A stretch of DNA of 36,049 bases from Flavobacteriales bacterium (GTDB lineage Bacteria; Bacteroidota; Bacteroidia; Flavobacteriales_D; Parvicellaceae): positions 1 through 36,049 of the forward strand of contig JAQWRG010000070.1 in the NCBI GenBank assembly GCA_029243855.1, read 5' to 3'. The notes beneath the pieces are model-generated. The model was not told the origin of the DNA. It saw only the letters and a list, made by a program, of their open reading frames with translations, and searched no databases. Below, one piece after another: positions 23,117-32,660 of this stretch; the first letter of the stretch is position 1, and every line of letters starts with the position of its first letter. Made by a program: the position numbers and the translations under genes.

Positions 23117-25975
23117 ATGGCGAGAAATTATTTTAAAAAGTCTCTAAATTTTTTAATGACTAAAACAAGTTTATTATTCCTTGTTGTTTTTTGTTTTTTA
23201 ACCTCCCATGCTCAAGTAAACATTAAAGGTTCTATTACTGATAATTCTTCTGGTGAAGAACTAATAGGGGCCACCATTAAAATTATTGGCACAAAATACG
23301 GATGTGTTACTGATTTTAACGGGGCATTTACAATCTCCACAAATACCGAATTACCATTTAATATTGAGGTTTCTTATGTGGGTTATCAAACCATTGAAAT
23401 AGCAGTAAAAGATGAGAAAAATCTAAAAATAAGGTTAAAAAATGATGACATGCAGTTAGAGGCTGTAGAAGTTATTGGTGGAATAAGCGAAAAACTTAAA
23501 GAATCTCCTCTAAGTATTGAATCAATGAATATTAATGGGATAAAAGAAACTTCTGCTACTAACTTTTATGAAGGCTTAAGCCACATGAAAGGCGTTGATC
23601 TTACCTCAGCAAGTTTAGGATTTAAGGTAATCAATACTAGAGGTTTTAACAGCACATCCCCGGTAAGGTCACTACAAATTATTGATGGGGTAGACAATGC
23701 ATCTCCAGGTTTAAATTTTGCTCTAGGTAATTTTTTAGGCGCCTCTGAATTAGACTTAATGAAAGTTGAAATTGTTTCTGGTGCAAGTTCTGCCTTTTTT
23801 GGACCAAATGCATTTAATGGAGTAATCAGCATGCACACCAAAAGCCCTTTCCTATTTCCGGGGTTCTCTGCTAGTGTTAAGCAAGGTGAAAGAAATTTAA
23901 ATGAGTACGCTATAAGATATGCTCAAGTATTTAAAAACAAAGATGGGGAAGATAAGTTTGGCTATAAACTCAACTTGTATTACATGAGTGCTGACGATTG
24001 GGTAGCAAATAATAGTAAAACTGTAGAAGGCTTGGATACTGACGAGTCAAATTTAGGAGGGTATGATGCTGTTAACAAATATGGAGATGAAAACTTAAGT
24101 CCATACATCAACAATGCAATATATGGGTTAAATGGAGTGCCTGATGTGGCTTTAATTTCTCAATACCCAGGATTAGGAAGATACCATAGAACAGGTTATT
24201 GGGAACAAGATATAGTAGATTACGATACCGAAAACTTTAAAGCTGCATTGGGCTTCCATTACATGATAAATAAAGACATTGAACTTATTACCTCATCCAA
24301 CTTTGGAACAGGAACCACTGTTTACCAAGGCGATAATAGGTTTAGCCTGAAGGATATCCTATTTTTTCAAAATAAGATAGAAATAAAAAAAGAAAACAAC
24401 TTCTTTTTAAGAGCTTATGCTACTCATGAAGATGCTGGGAATAGTTATGATGCCGTTTTAACAGCATTTCAAATGCAAAATGCTGCAACTTCAGATGTTG
24501 ATTTTGACCAACTTTATGAACAGTATTGGTTCACCAATATAACTCCTAAAGTTCGTGCTTTGGACCCTAATGTTCAATGGACTCCTTGGTTTGACAACAC
24601 AACCCAAACACCATATCCTGCGGATACTGTAGGAATTAACTCTGTTATAAATCATCCCGATAATTTAGATTCTTTATTAAGCTGGCACAGCCAAGCTGAA
24701 AATTTTGCAAATAGTGCATACACACCTCACGGTTCCGTAGATTTTTACGAGCCAGGAACTGCTCGATTTGATTCCATGATGAACATTATTACCTCAACAG
24801 CTTCAGTATTAGATGGTGGTTCTAAAATTGTGGATAAATCTGCCTTGTATCACATTCATGGTGAAAAAATATGGGATACTGATTTTGCAAAATTAACTTT
24901 AGGAGTTAACTCTAGAATTTACACCCCAAGGTCTGAAGGATCTCTTTTTAGTGACACAGGAAATGTAACCATAATCAACAAAGAGATAGGTGGGTATGTT
25001 GGTTTTGAAAAAAAGATTTTAAGTGATCAGCTCATCATAAAATCATCACTCCGTTTAGATAAAAATCAAAATTTTAATCTTCTTCCATCCCCTGCGGCAT
25101 CTTTAATTTATAACCTTAACGAAAATCACAACATTAGAGGAACTTTTACTTCAGCAATTAGAAATCCAACACTTCTTAATCAGTATATGTATTACAATGT
25201 TGGTAGAGCAAAATTAGTAGGCAACATTAGTGGTTATGACTCACTTGTGACCATAGAGTCTTTGCGGTCTTATTATTTCAGTAATTACAATCCTGATTCA
25301 TTGGTTTATTTCAATGTTGATCCCATTAGACCCGAAAGAGTTAAATCTGTTGAGCTAGGCTATAGAGGAACATTTGGAGGGAAATTTTATGTAGATGCTG
25401 GATACTACTTCAATTGGTATAGAGATTTTATTGGTTATTTGAATGGGTTAGATATTTTCATCACTGATCTAACAGGAGAAGCTTTTATTAGAAACGTTTA
25501 TAGAATAGCTGTTAACTCTGAAGAAAAAATTACCACTCAAGGGTTTGCTGTTGGATGTAATTATTATTTTGATGAAAAACTTATGATAAATGGGAATTAT
25601 TCTTGGAACAAATTAAACAAATTAGCAAATGACCCAATCATCCCTTCATACAATACCCCTGAACACAAATTTAATATTGGCATAACAGGTAGAGAAATAA
25701 CTATTGACGCATTAAATCTTAATCAAATTGGTTTCAATGTTAATTTTAAATGGATTGAAGGTTTTATATTTGAGGGTTCTCCACAGTTTACTGGGAACGT
25801 CCCAACATATGGGCTATTAGATTTTCAAATAACCAAAGCATTTTCCAAGCAAAATTTATCAGCAAAATTTGGTGCCTCTAATGTGCTAAACAATAAAGTT
25901 TTGCAAGTATATGGCGGACCGTATGTTGGAAGAATGATATACCTTTCTGTACTATTCGATTGGAAAGATAAATAG
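23117..25975 (+). CDS. TonB-dependent outer membrane receptor
   Basis: 952 residues: signal peptide (about 15-32, ending SHAQ), a carboxypeptidase-like regulatory domain (VNIKGSITDNSSGEELIGATI...), a plug domain (about 120-240, including FKVINTRGFNSTSPVRS and VEIVSGASSAFFGPNAFNGVISM), then a 22-strand-type barrel ending in the aromatic-rich strand MIYLSVLFDWKDK. It imports a ligand across the outer membrane using TonB energy. The ligand is not evident, but the 20-base gap to the peptide-type ABC ATPase suggests a peptide or similar compound. No SusD partner is present, so it is not a standard polysaccharide locus. Confidence 0.93.
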   Translation: MARNYFKKSLNFLMTKTSLLFLVVFCFLTSHAQVNIKGSITDNSSGEELIGATIKIIGTKYGCVTDFNGAFTISTNTELPFNIEVSYVGYQTIEIAVKDEKNLKIRLKNDDMQLEAVEVIGGISEKLKESPLSIESMNINGIKETSATNFYEGLSHMKGVDLTSASLGFKVINTRGFNSTSPVRSLQIIDGVDNASPGLNFALGNFLGASELDLMKVEIVSGASSAFFGPNAFNGVISMHTKSPFLFPGFSASVKQGERNLNEYAIRYAQVFKNKDGEDKFGYKLNLYYMSADDWVANNSKTVEGLDTDESNLGGYDAVNKYGDENLSPYINNAIYGLNGVPDVALISQYPGLGRYHRTGYWEQDIVDYDTENFKAALGFHYMINKDIELITSSNFGTGTTVYQGDNRFSLKDILFFQNKIEIKKENNFFLRAYATHEDAGNSYDAVLTAFQMQNAATSDVDFDQLYEQYWFTNITPKVRALDPNVQWTPWFDNTTQTPYPADTVGINSVINHPDNLDSLLSWHSQAENFANSAYTPHGSVDFYEPGTARFDSMMNIITSTASVLDGGSKIVDKSALYHIHGEKIWDTDFAKLTLGVNSRIYTPRSEGSLFSDTGNVTIINKEIGGYVGFEKKILSDQLIIKSSLRLDKNQNFNLLPSPAASLIYNLNENHNIRGTFTSAIRNPTLLNQYMYYNVGRAKLVGNISGYDSLVTIESLRSYYFSNYNPDSLVYFNVDPIRPERVKSVELGYRGTFGGKFYVDAGYYFNWYRDFIGYLNGLDIFITDLTGEAFIRNVYRIAVNSEEKITTQGFAVGCNYYFDEKLMINGNYSWNKLNKLANDPIIPSYNTPEHKFNIGITGREITIDALNLNQIGFNVNFKWIEGFIFEGSPQFTGNVPTYGLLDFQITKAFSKQNLSAKFGASNVLNNKVLQVYGGPYVGRMIYLSVLFDWKDK

Positions 25976-26044
25976 GTCCAATTATCAATTGTCATAATAT
26001 TTGTTTAAATTAGATTCTCTAATTATTCAACTAAATTAATTCAT

Positions 26045-27616
26045 ATGAAAAAAAATATTACAAGTTTTATTTTAGGAATTGCCGTTTTAACTAGTGGCTT
26101 CTCCCAAACAAGATACGTTGATGAAGTCTTCGGTTCTGTTGATGTAACAACAGATGTTGTCTACGGTCAAAATTTTTCTGTTTTAGCAGGAACTCCCATT
26201 CCTACAGGAATGGCTGGAACACCTATACCTGCTCTTGCATTTGATCTATACGAACCAACTGGTGATACAGAAACTAGTCGTCCGTTAATTATTCATTTAC
26301 ATACGGGAACTTTTGCTCCTATTGTTCACAATGGTAACCCAACTGGTATGCGTCAAGATTTTGCAACAGATGCTTTTTGTAAAGGTTATGCTAAAAGAGG
26401 ATATGTTGTTGCCAATCTAGAATATAGATTAGGTTGGAATCCTAACCTTCCAACTGAACCAGAAAGAGCTGCTGAATTAATGAAAGCGGTGTATAGAGCA
26501 ATTCAAGATACTAAAGCTGCAGTTCGTTTTTTCATAAAAGATTTTGAAACTAACGGAAACACTTATGGTATTGATACATCAAGAATAATCCTCTCTGGGC
26601 AAGGTTCTGGAGGTTGGGTTGCTTTAGGTTATGCTACTGTTGATAAATTAGCTGAAATTCAATTGCCTAAATTCCTTGACGGAAGTGGTGTTCCTTTAAT
26701 TGACACTGCTGTTTTAGGAGACTGGAATGGTGTTGGAGGAAGCGCAACTTTAAATATGCCAAACAGTCCTGGATACTCTAACGATGTACACATGGTTTGT
26801 AGCATGGGTGGAGGTCTTGGAGATTTGAGCTGGTTAGAAGCTGGCGATGTTCCTATGGCAGCTGTTCATGGTCCACTTGATGCTGTGGCTATCTACACAA
26901 CAGGGAATGTTTCTGCAGGTGGAGTTAATGTAACAACCGATATTAGTGGAGCTCATGATGTAGTTAAAAAAGCAAACATGCTTGGAAACAACGATGCCAT
27001 TTTAGATCATTACGACCCATATACGGTGGCTGCAAAAACAGCATCAAACGCACTAGTTGCTGCAAATGCAACAGATTGGGGTGGTACTGCCATTACAGAA
27101 ACCGTTAACAATGTCTTTCCATATATTACAGGCAATCCTGGAGAAGGTTCACCTTGGGATTATTGGGATTCAACATTTCTTGTAACTCAAGTTGCACCAG
27201 CTGTTGGATTAACTGCTGCTGAAGGCCAAGCAGCTCATGCAAGTGGTTTAATGACCAATCCAAACATGAGTTATGGCAAAGCTTTGGCATACATTGATTC
27301 TACTTTGAATTATTTTTGTCCAAGAATTGTTAATGCAACTATGTTACCAGGAAATACTATGGATCTAACTGATATTAACTCCTCAGTTAAGGTTTCTGTT
27401 TTCCCAAATCCATCTAATGGCAATTTGGTTTTTAGTTCAAATTCTGGGAATATTGAATCAATTAAATTTCATAATGCAGTAGGACAACTTACAAAAGCTT
27501 TCAATCCTAATGCAACAGTGTTTAACATTGAAGATGTTAGCTTACCTACAGGGATTTATTTAGTTGAAATAATTTGTGAAGGTAAATCGAGTGTGCAAAA
27601 GATTATTATTGAATAA
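26045..27616 (+). CDS. Secreted alpha/beta-hydrolase-fold protein, T9SS type A, probably lacking the catalytic serine
   Basis: 523 residues with signal peptide KKNITSFILGIAVLTSGFSQ. The fold resembles carboxylesterase-type hydrolases: LAFDLYEPTGD, RPLIIHLHTGTF (oxyanion-hole strand), KRGYVVANLEYRLGW, and DTKAAVRFF. At the nucleophile elbow, where active relatives have GESAGG, this protein reads GQGSGG: the Ser position is Gly and the Ser is shifted by one. It may therefore be inactive or binding-only. The C-terminus is a type A sorting domain (VSVFPNPSNGNLVF...GIYLVEIICEGKSSVQKIIIE). The gene is followed by a strong terminator and stands alone as a unit. Confidence 0.82.
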   Translation: MKKNITSFILGIAVLTSGFSQTRYVDEVFGSVDVTTDVVYGQNFSVLAGTPIPTGMAGTPIPALAFDLYEPTGDTETSRPLIIHLHTGTFAPIVHNGNPTGMRQDFATDAFCKGYAKRGYVVANLEYRLGWNPNLPTEPERAAELMKAVYRAIQDTKAAVRFFIKDFETNGNTYGIDTSRIILSGQGSGGWVALGYATVDKLAEIQLPKFLDGSGVPLIDTAVLGDWNGVGGSATLNMPNSPGYSNDVHMVCSMGGGLGDLSWLEAGDVPMAAVHGPLDAVAIYTTGNVSAGGVNVTTDISGAHDVVKKANMLGNNDAILDHYDPYTVAAKTASNALVAANATDWGGTAITETVNNVFPYITGNPGEGSPWDYWDSTFLVTQVAPAVGLTAAEGQAAHASGLMTNPNMSYGKALAYIDSTLNYFCPRIVNATMLPGNTMDLTDINSSVKVSVFPNPSNGNLVFSSNSGNIESIKFHNAVGQLTKAFNPNATVFNIEDVSLPTGIYLVEIICEGKSSVQKIIIE

Positions 27617-27638
27617 TCTAAGTTTCGTTTTTAATTAT

Positions 27639-27665
27639 AAAAGGCCTCATTAGAGGCCTTTTTTT
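27639..27665 (+). terminator. Rho-independent terminator
   Basis: AAAAGGCCTC (27639-27648), loop ATTA, GAGGCCTTTT (27653-27662): a perfect 10-bp stem followed by T. It lies 22 bases after the stop of the alpha/beta-hydrolase gene. Confidence 0.93.
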
Positions 27666-27710
27666 ATGCATGATTAACATATCATAACATCTTTATTTCA
27701 GATATTAGGC

Positions 27711-27718
27711 TATATTTG
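27711..27718 (+). promoter_or_regulatory. Perfect -7 element TATATTTG upstream of rseP
   Basis: An exact TAnnTTTG match 17 bases before the ATG and 46 bases after the terminator of the previous gene. It is the only good promoter candidate in the gap; a clear -33 box is missing. Confidence 0.45.
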
Positions 27719-27735
27719 CCGCTTATAAAAATTTT

Positions 27736-29064
27736 ATGGAAATTTTAACGCAAGCTGCACAATTCGTATTAAGTCTTTCCATCCTAATTGTTTTACACGA
27801 AATGGGGCACATGCTTCCTGCAAAATGGTTTAAAACTAGGGTAGAAAAATTTTATCTGTTTTTTGACGCTGGTTTTTCACTTTTTAAATTTAAAAAAGGT
27901 GAAACAGAATACGGTATTGGATGGATTCCTCTTGGTGGATATGTAAAGATTTCTGGAATGATTGATGAAAGCATGGATAAAGAACAAATGAAAGAACCTG
28001 CAAAGCCATGGGAGTTTCGTTCTAAGCCAGCTTGGCAACGTTTAATCATTATGACTGGAGGAGTCACAGTCAACTTAATACTTGGTTATCTTATTTACAT
28101 TATGATGCTTTTTGTTTGGGGATCTGATTATCTTCCAAATCAAAATGTGAAATATGGGGCTCACTTAAGTCACGAAATTTTTGAGGAATATGGATTTCAA
28201 GAAGGAGACTTAATCACATCTATTGATGGTGAAAGAATTGAAGAATTTGGAGATGCATCCAAAAAAATAATAATTGATGGTGGAAGAAAAGTAATCCTAT
28301 TGAGAAATGGAAACACCACTACAATAGATCTTCCGGAAACCATTGTACAAGACATGCTTCGATTAAAAGTGAAAGGTGTTTTTTCAGAATGGCGAACCCC
28401 CAATATAATTGCACAAATAGAACCTGGTAAATTTGCTGAAACTGCTGGATTATTAAAAGGAGATAGTATTGTAGGTATTAACGATGTTTCTACTCCATTC
28501 TATGTTGATTTCAAAAAAGAAATACAAAATCACAAATCAGATACTATAAATATTAAATTCTACAGAAACTCTTTAATAAACAACTTAGATGTAGCGGTGA
28601 ATGAAGAGGGGGTAATTGGGTATATTTCCAAACATACAACTGAACTTTTAGATTTTACTCATAAGGATTACGGTTTTATTGAGTCTATCCCTGCTGGAAT
28701 TGTTGAAGGTACAGCTACACTAACCAACTATGTTAAATCTATTGGTTTAATTTTCAGTAAAGAAGGAGCCAAACAGATAGGTGGTTTTGGGACAATAGGA
28801 AGCCTTTATGGAAAAGTGTGGGATTGGCAAAGATTTTGGGGGATGACAGCCTTATTGTCTATAATTTTAGCTTTTATGAATATGTTACCTATTCCAGCAT
28901 TAGATGGTGGTCATGTAATGTTCCTTATTTATGAAATCATTTCTGGGAAACCGCCAAGCGACAAGTTTTTAACCAAAGCTCAAGTTGTTGGTATGGTAAT
29001 CTTACTTAGCCTACTGGTTTATGCCAATGGAATGGATATTTTCAGATGGATTAGCGGAAGCTAA
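27736..29064 (+). CDS. rseP: RIP metalloprotease RseP (site-2 protease)
   Basis: 442-residue inner-membrane zinc protease that cuts substrates within the membrane, such as anti-sigma factors and leftover signal peptides. The zinc motif is H21-E-M-G-H25 in the first TM helix. The third ligand Asp390 is in NMLPIPALDGGH in a C-terminal TM helix. PDZ-like regions lie at about 130-300 (GLLKGDSIVGINDV). GIGWIPLGGYVKISGM is the usual membrane-reentrant loop motif. Length and order are typical of Bacteroidota RseP. The following secreted protein gene is 95 bases away and may be co-transcribed. Confidence 0.95.
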   Translation: MEILTQAAQFVLSLSILIVLHEMGHMLPAKWFKTRVEKFYLFFDAGFSLFKFKKGETEYGIGWIPLGGYVKISGMIDESMDKEQMKEPAKPWEFRSKPAWQRLIIMTGGVTVNLILGYLIYIMMLFVWGSDYLPNQNVKYGAHLSHEIFEEYGFQEGDLITSIDGERIEEFGDASKKIIIDGGRKVILLRNGNTTTIDLPETIVQDMLRLKVKGVFSEWRTPNIIAQIEPGKFAETAGLLKGDSIVGINDVSTPFYVDFKKEIQNHKSDTINIKFYRNSLINNLDVAVNEEGVIGYISKHTTELLDFTHKDYGFIESIPAGIVEGTATLTNYVKSIGLIFSKEGAKQIGGFGTIGSLYGKVWDWQRFWGMTALLSIILAFMNMLPIPALDGGHVMFLIYEIISGKPPSDKFLTKAQVVGMVILLSLLVYANGMDIFRWISGS

Positions 29065-29159
29065 ACCAACACTTTTAAACAACCGAGTGAGAATAATTGT
29101 GTGATGGTTATCTCAAAGAATAAGTATCGAGTTGTACTTTTAGGCATTATACTATTTAC

Positions 29160-30086
29160 ATGTCTCATCATATTCTAACATATATATTTCTACTAAGTTT
29201 CTTTAGTTCCGTTTTTGCTCAGGAAACTGAAGTAAATCCTTTTGAAATTTATACTCAAGATAAAAACCATAAAGTACTAATTGTTCCTTTTGAAAGTAAA
29301 ATGTATGCTTCCAGTTTAGATGCTGAAATAGCAGCAAAAACTGGGATGAATTATTTTGAAATTAGAGAAAAATTAAGAATTGGACTTTCTAATCAAATTC
29401 TTTTAGCCATTGATAAAAAAATCCCTGCGGTTTCTATGATTCATCACGATGACTCATTAGTTAGCGACTTAGATTATGTTTACAACAGCATTGGATACAA
29501 ATACACCTTAGTGCCAAAAGAAGAAGAAGAAGTTGAAACTCCAGAAAACTTAAGTACGCAAGTAAAATCAAAAATCACTGCATTAATCAATAAGAGCTCG
29601 AATTCTAGCACTCCAAAGGAAAAAAAAGAATATGAAGGTGGTAAAATTTATAATGGAGAAGTATATACTACTAATCATTATGCAGAAAGGTTTATGAATA
29701 CCAGCATTCATAATGCTAGTTTATTAGATGTCTTGAATAAAAAGTATAGAAGTGATTTATATATTTTTATCAATGAATTGGATATTGGAAAACCAGTATC
29801 CAATTTAGAAAATACAGGAGTATATTTCAGAAGAATTAAAGTTCATTATACTGTGTTTAATCAAAAAGGGAAAGAAATGGAAGCAGGTGCATCTACTATT
29901 CAAATGCCTCATTATATTAACGACATCGATAAAGTAATACGTAATTATTTCTCTATTTTATCTCGTAATTTGTGTAGTTTTATGCCAGAGCCTGATTTAG
30001 ATAAAATCACAATAAACAAAGAGAATGAAGACAGTAAAAAAGCAAAAGATCAGCGTAAAATTATTCATGGATTAATGGTTGAATAA
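29160..30086 (+). CDS. Secreted protein of unknown function
   Basis: 308 residues. The signal peptide SHHILTYIFLLSFFSSVFAQ ends near residue 21. I do not recognise a domain. The mature part begins with KVLIVPFESKMYASSLDAEIA and a REKLRIGLSNQI helix. A charged Glu/Lys-rich linker with many Ser (about 118-155) follows. The second half is probably beta-rich (SDLYIFINELDIG, GVYFRRIKVHYTVFNQKG) and ends in a polar tail. The absence of a sorting domain suggests a periplasmic or outer-membrane-associated location. It follows rseP on the same strand. One base separates its stop from the convergent protease gene. Confidence 0.7.
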   Translation: MSHHILTYIFLLSFFSSVFAQETEVNPFEIYTQDKNHKVLIVPFESKMYASSLDAEIAAKTGMNYFEIREKLRIGLSNQILLAIDKKIPAVSMIHHDDSLVSDLDYVYNSIGYKYTLVPKEEEEVETPENLSTQVKSKITALINKSSNSSTPKEKKEYEGGKIYNGEVYTTNHYAERFMNTSIHNASLLDVLNKKYRSDLYIFINELDIGKPVSNLENTGVYFRRIKVHYTVFNQKGKEMEAGASTIQMPHYINDIDKVIRNYFSILSRNLCSFMPEPDLDKITINKENEDSKKAKDQRKIIHGLMVE

Positions 30087-30087
30087 A

Positions 30088-32598
30088 TCACAAATCAACC
30101 ACCACAAATTTCTTGGTAATAATTTGTTGATTGATCTCCACTGAAAGGTAGTAGACTCCTTGACTAAACCCAAATACATTAATAGGAACGCTTTCTGCTT
30201 GAGTGACAAAAGTTTGTTCTGTTAAAACTTGACCCAATTGATTTAAAATCATCCAACTGCCTTCAGATCCTTTGGGAACTCTGAATGTGAAATTTCCATA
30301 ATTTGGATTAGGAAATAAACTAATGTCATCTAATGACTCAATTCCCTTACAATCATCCAAAGTGATTTTAATTTCTTCTCGTTGACTTTCGCATATATCG
30401 TCACATACTTTCCAATTAAAAAAATAGTAATATTTCAACGTTGTAGAAATTGTTGCTGTCTCTTTTGATTTATTAATACTTAGCACATCATCAATAACAT
30501 ATGGGAAATTAACATTTGAACTTGTTCTATAAAGATTAATATCAGAACCTGGAGAAAGACCAATTTTATAACTATTTCCAGGATACAATGAGGCATTTAA
30601 TTCCAATGTCACCACACCATCGTTGTCAAATGCAAATGTCTTTTGAAAAACAATGTTTTCGTTGCTGTCTAAAATTATTATCTCTCTATCTTCTGTTCCA
30701 ACCGCTTTTACATCGACTGATTGAAGAATTAGCTTTTTATAAACGTCAAATACTAAAAAAGAATAGGTATTGGTATTAAACCCATTGCTTGGAAAGTTTC
30801 TGGGGCCTAATTGTAAACAGGACGTATCACTAAAGTAAGTTACATATATGGATGTATCTGCACTTATAGGTCCAATAGAATAAGAATTACCGTTATGAAA
30901 TCCTTCTAATTCATTTTGACCAGAATACCATTGTAAATTGGTTTCATTAACAGATTCTAATAATATTGAATCTCCCTCACATAGGTAAACATCTTCAAAA
31001 TTTGGTGGAGAAGTAAGTTGGATAGTAAATGCATTATTAAGAGTCTTGGAATCTGACCCAAAATCATTGGAAACCAATAGAGAAGTATTATAAACACCCG
31101 ATTGATTAAAGATGATTTCTCCTTGTTGTATTGAGTCGTCTATAGTACCATCTCCGTTATAATCCCACTGCCAAGTGGTTGGAAAATTAGATGACCTATC
31201 GTAAAAATATACCCTCCCATTACAGCTATCAGACGACAAAATATCAAAGTCAGCAATTGGAGGTGACAAACATATTAATGCATTATATGCGTTAATTCTT
31301 CCTGCGCCAAGTAGTCCAGCATAATTAGGGTTTATAGCATATATATTATCAGCTGAGTTTTTTAAACAGCTTATAAGCTGATCATTTGTTGCTGAAGGAG
31401 CATGAGATTTCATTAAACCTAAAAGACCTGCAACCATTGGAGCAGACATAGAAGTTCCTGTTTTTGTATCGTAGCCATTATATGGAATAGTGCTTAGAAT
31501 TGAACTTCCAGGTGCTGAAATATCTATCCTTGTTCCATAATTAGAGGAGTTTACTTTTGTGTCAGAACTATTAGTATTAGCTACACATATAACACCATCA
31601 TAACAAGCTGGGTATTTTGGACTGGTTGATAAGTTGGCATTATTATTTCCAGATGCAGCAACGATAATTGAACCGTTATTAATCCCAAATTGAATAATGT
31701 TAAAGTTTGTTTGAGAAAAAGACCCACTAGACCATGAACAGCTTATGACATCAGCTCCTGAAACTATTGAGTAATAAACCCCATCCCATGTTTGATTAAC
31801 TAAACCATTATCATCTGCTGTTTTAACAGCCATTAGCGAAACACCAAATCCAATTGCAGCAATACCAATACCATTATCTGTAGCAGCGCCCGCAATACCA
31901 GCACAATGAGTTCCGTGTGCCCACGCACTTGTATTGTCGTGTGGACTTGGGTTGTTATCATTTGTGTAAGTATCCCAACCATTTATATCATCAATATATC
32001 CATTGTTATCATCATCAATTCCATTGTTTGGTATTTCGTTTGGATTGACCCAAATTACCTCTTGAAGGTCTGGGTGATTAATGGTAATAGCATCATCAAC
32101 TATGGAAACTACTATATCGCTATTACCAACATTAATGTCCCAAGCTAAATGTGCTTGAATTTTGTCCAAGTGCCAACAGTTGTTATAACTTGGATCGTTA
32201 GGAATTAAATCTTCTTCGTCTATGTAAACAGGTTCAGCATAGTCTATCTCAGGTAATTCATTTAAGTTTTTAATGATGCTTTCAAGTTCTTGATTTGTTA
32301 CATCCAATTGAAATAAAAAGGTATTGTAAAGATCAATTGCCTTTTTTTTAAGCCCAAATGGTTGCTCTATTTTTTTGATGGAAATATTATTGAAAAAACT
32401 AGAAAAAGGAAAAACACTTACTGATATTTCTGTAGGGTTATTTTCAATTTCACTCCATGCTGATTCAGACAGCAAATCGTAACTGTTTAATTTTAAATAA
32501 AGTTCTCCTTGGAAATAGGTTGAGATTTCTTGGGAAAGAAAAACAGAGTTAACAGAAAAAAGTAATGCGCTAACAACAAGTCTTAAAAAAAACCTCAT
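30088..32598 (-). CDS. Secreted subtilisin-like serine protease (S8) with PKD domain, T9SS type A
   Basis: 836 residues. Signal peptide, an N-terminal propeptide-like region (about 25-125), then an S8 domain with the full triad: Asp168 (SIVDDAI), His228 (AHGTHCAG) and Ser383 (GTSMSAP), plus the oxyanion Asn in AASGNNN. A PKD-like domain follows (PPIADFDILSSDSC...TWQWDYNGDG), then a further beta-rich region and a type A sorting domain (ISLFPNPNYGNFTF...GVYYLSVEINQQIITKKFVVVDL). It is an extracellular protease for nutrient use or processing of surface proteins. It lies 62 bases downstream of porP/sprF on the same strand. An inverted repeat sits at its start codon. Confidence 0.94.
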   Translation of the reverse strand: MRFFLRLVVSALLFSVNSVFLSQEISTYFQGELYLKLNSYDLLSESAWSEIENNPTEISVSVFPFSSFFNNISIKKIEQPFGLKKKAIDLYNTFLFQLDVTNQELESIIKNLNELPEIDYAEPVYIDEEDLIPNDPSYNNCWHLDKIQAHLAWDINVGNSDIVVSIVDDAITINHPDLQEVIWVNPNEIPNNGIDDDNNGYIDDINGWDTYTNDNNPSPHDNTSAWAHGTHCAGIAGAATDNGIGIAAIGFGVSLMAVKTADDNGLVNQTWDGVYYSIVSGADVISCSWSSGSFSQTNFNIIQFGINNGSIIVAASGNNNANLSTSPKYPACYDGVICVANTNSSDTKVNSSNYGTRIDISAPGSSILSTIPYNGYDTKTGTSMSAPMVAGLLGLMKSHAPSATNDQLISCLKNSADNIYAINPNYAGLLGAGRINAYNALICLSPPIADFDILSSDSCNGRVYFYDRSSNFPTTWQWDYNGDGTIDDSIQQGEIIFNQSGVYNTSLLVSNDFGSDSKTLNNAFTIQLTSPPNFEDVYLCEGDSILLESVNETNLQWYSGQNELEGFHNGNSYSIGPISADTSIYVTYFSDTSCLQLGPRNFPSNGFNTNTYSFLVFDVYKKLILQSVDVKAVGTEDREIIILDSNENIVFQKTFAFDNDGVVTLELNASLYPGNSYKIGLSPGSDINLYRTSSNVNFPYVIDDVLSINKSKETATISTTLKYYYFFNWKVCDDICESQREEIKITLDDCKGIESLDDISLFPNPNYGNFTFRVPKGSEGSWMILNQLGQVLTEQTFVTQAESVPINVFGFSQGVYYLSVEINQQIITKKFVVVDL

Positions 32599-32615
32599 TT
32601 CCTAAAATTAGGAAA
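32598..32615. promoter_or_regulatory. 8-bp inverted repeat at the start of the S8 protease gene
   Basis: TTTCCTAA, AA, TTAGGAAA: eight perfectly paired bases with a two-base centre, touching the first base of the ATG. It could be an operator or a small hairpin that hides the ribosome entry site. AT-rich sequence makes chance possible. Confidence 0.35.
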
Positions 32616-32660
32616 AAGTAAGTTATAAGTTGGTTTGATTAACTTTTATTTGATGAAGAA

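Noticed and set aside
29104-29181. Short hydrophobic open frame (24 codons, ATG start) overlapping the start of the secreted protein at 29160
   Set aside because: No ribosome-binding support or family, and it overlaps a better supported signal peptide in another frame; most likely chance.
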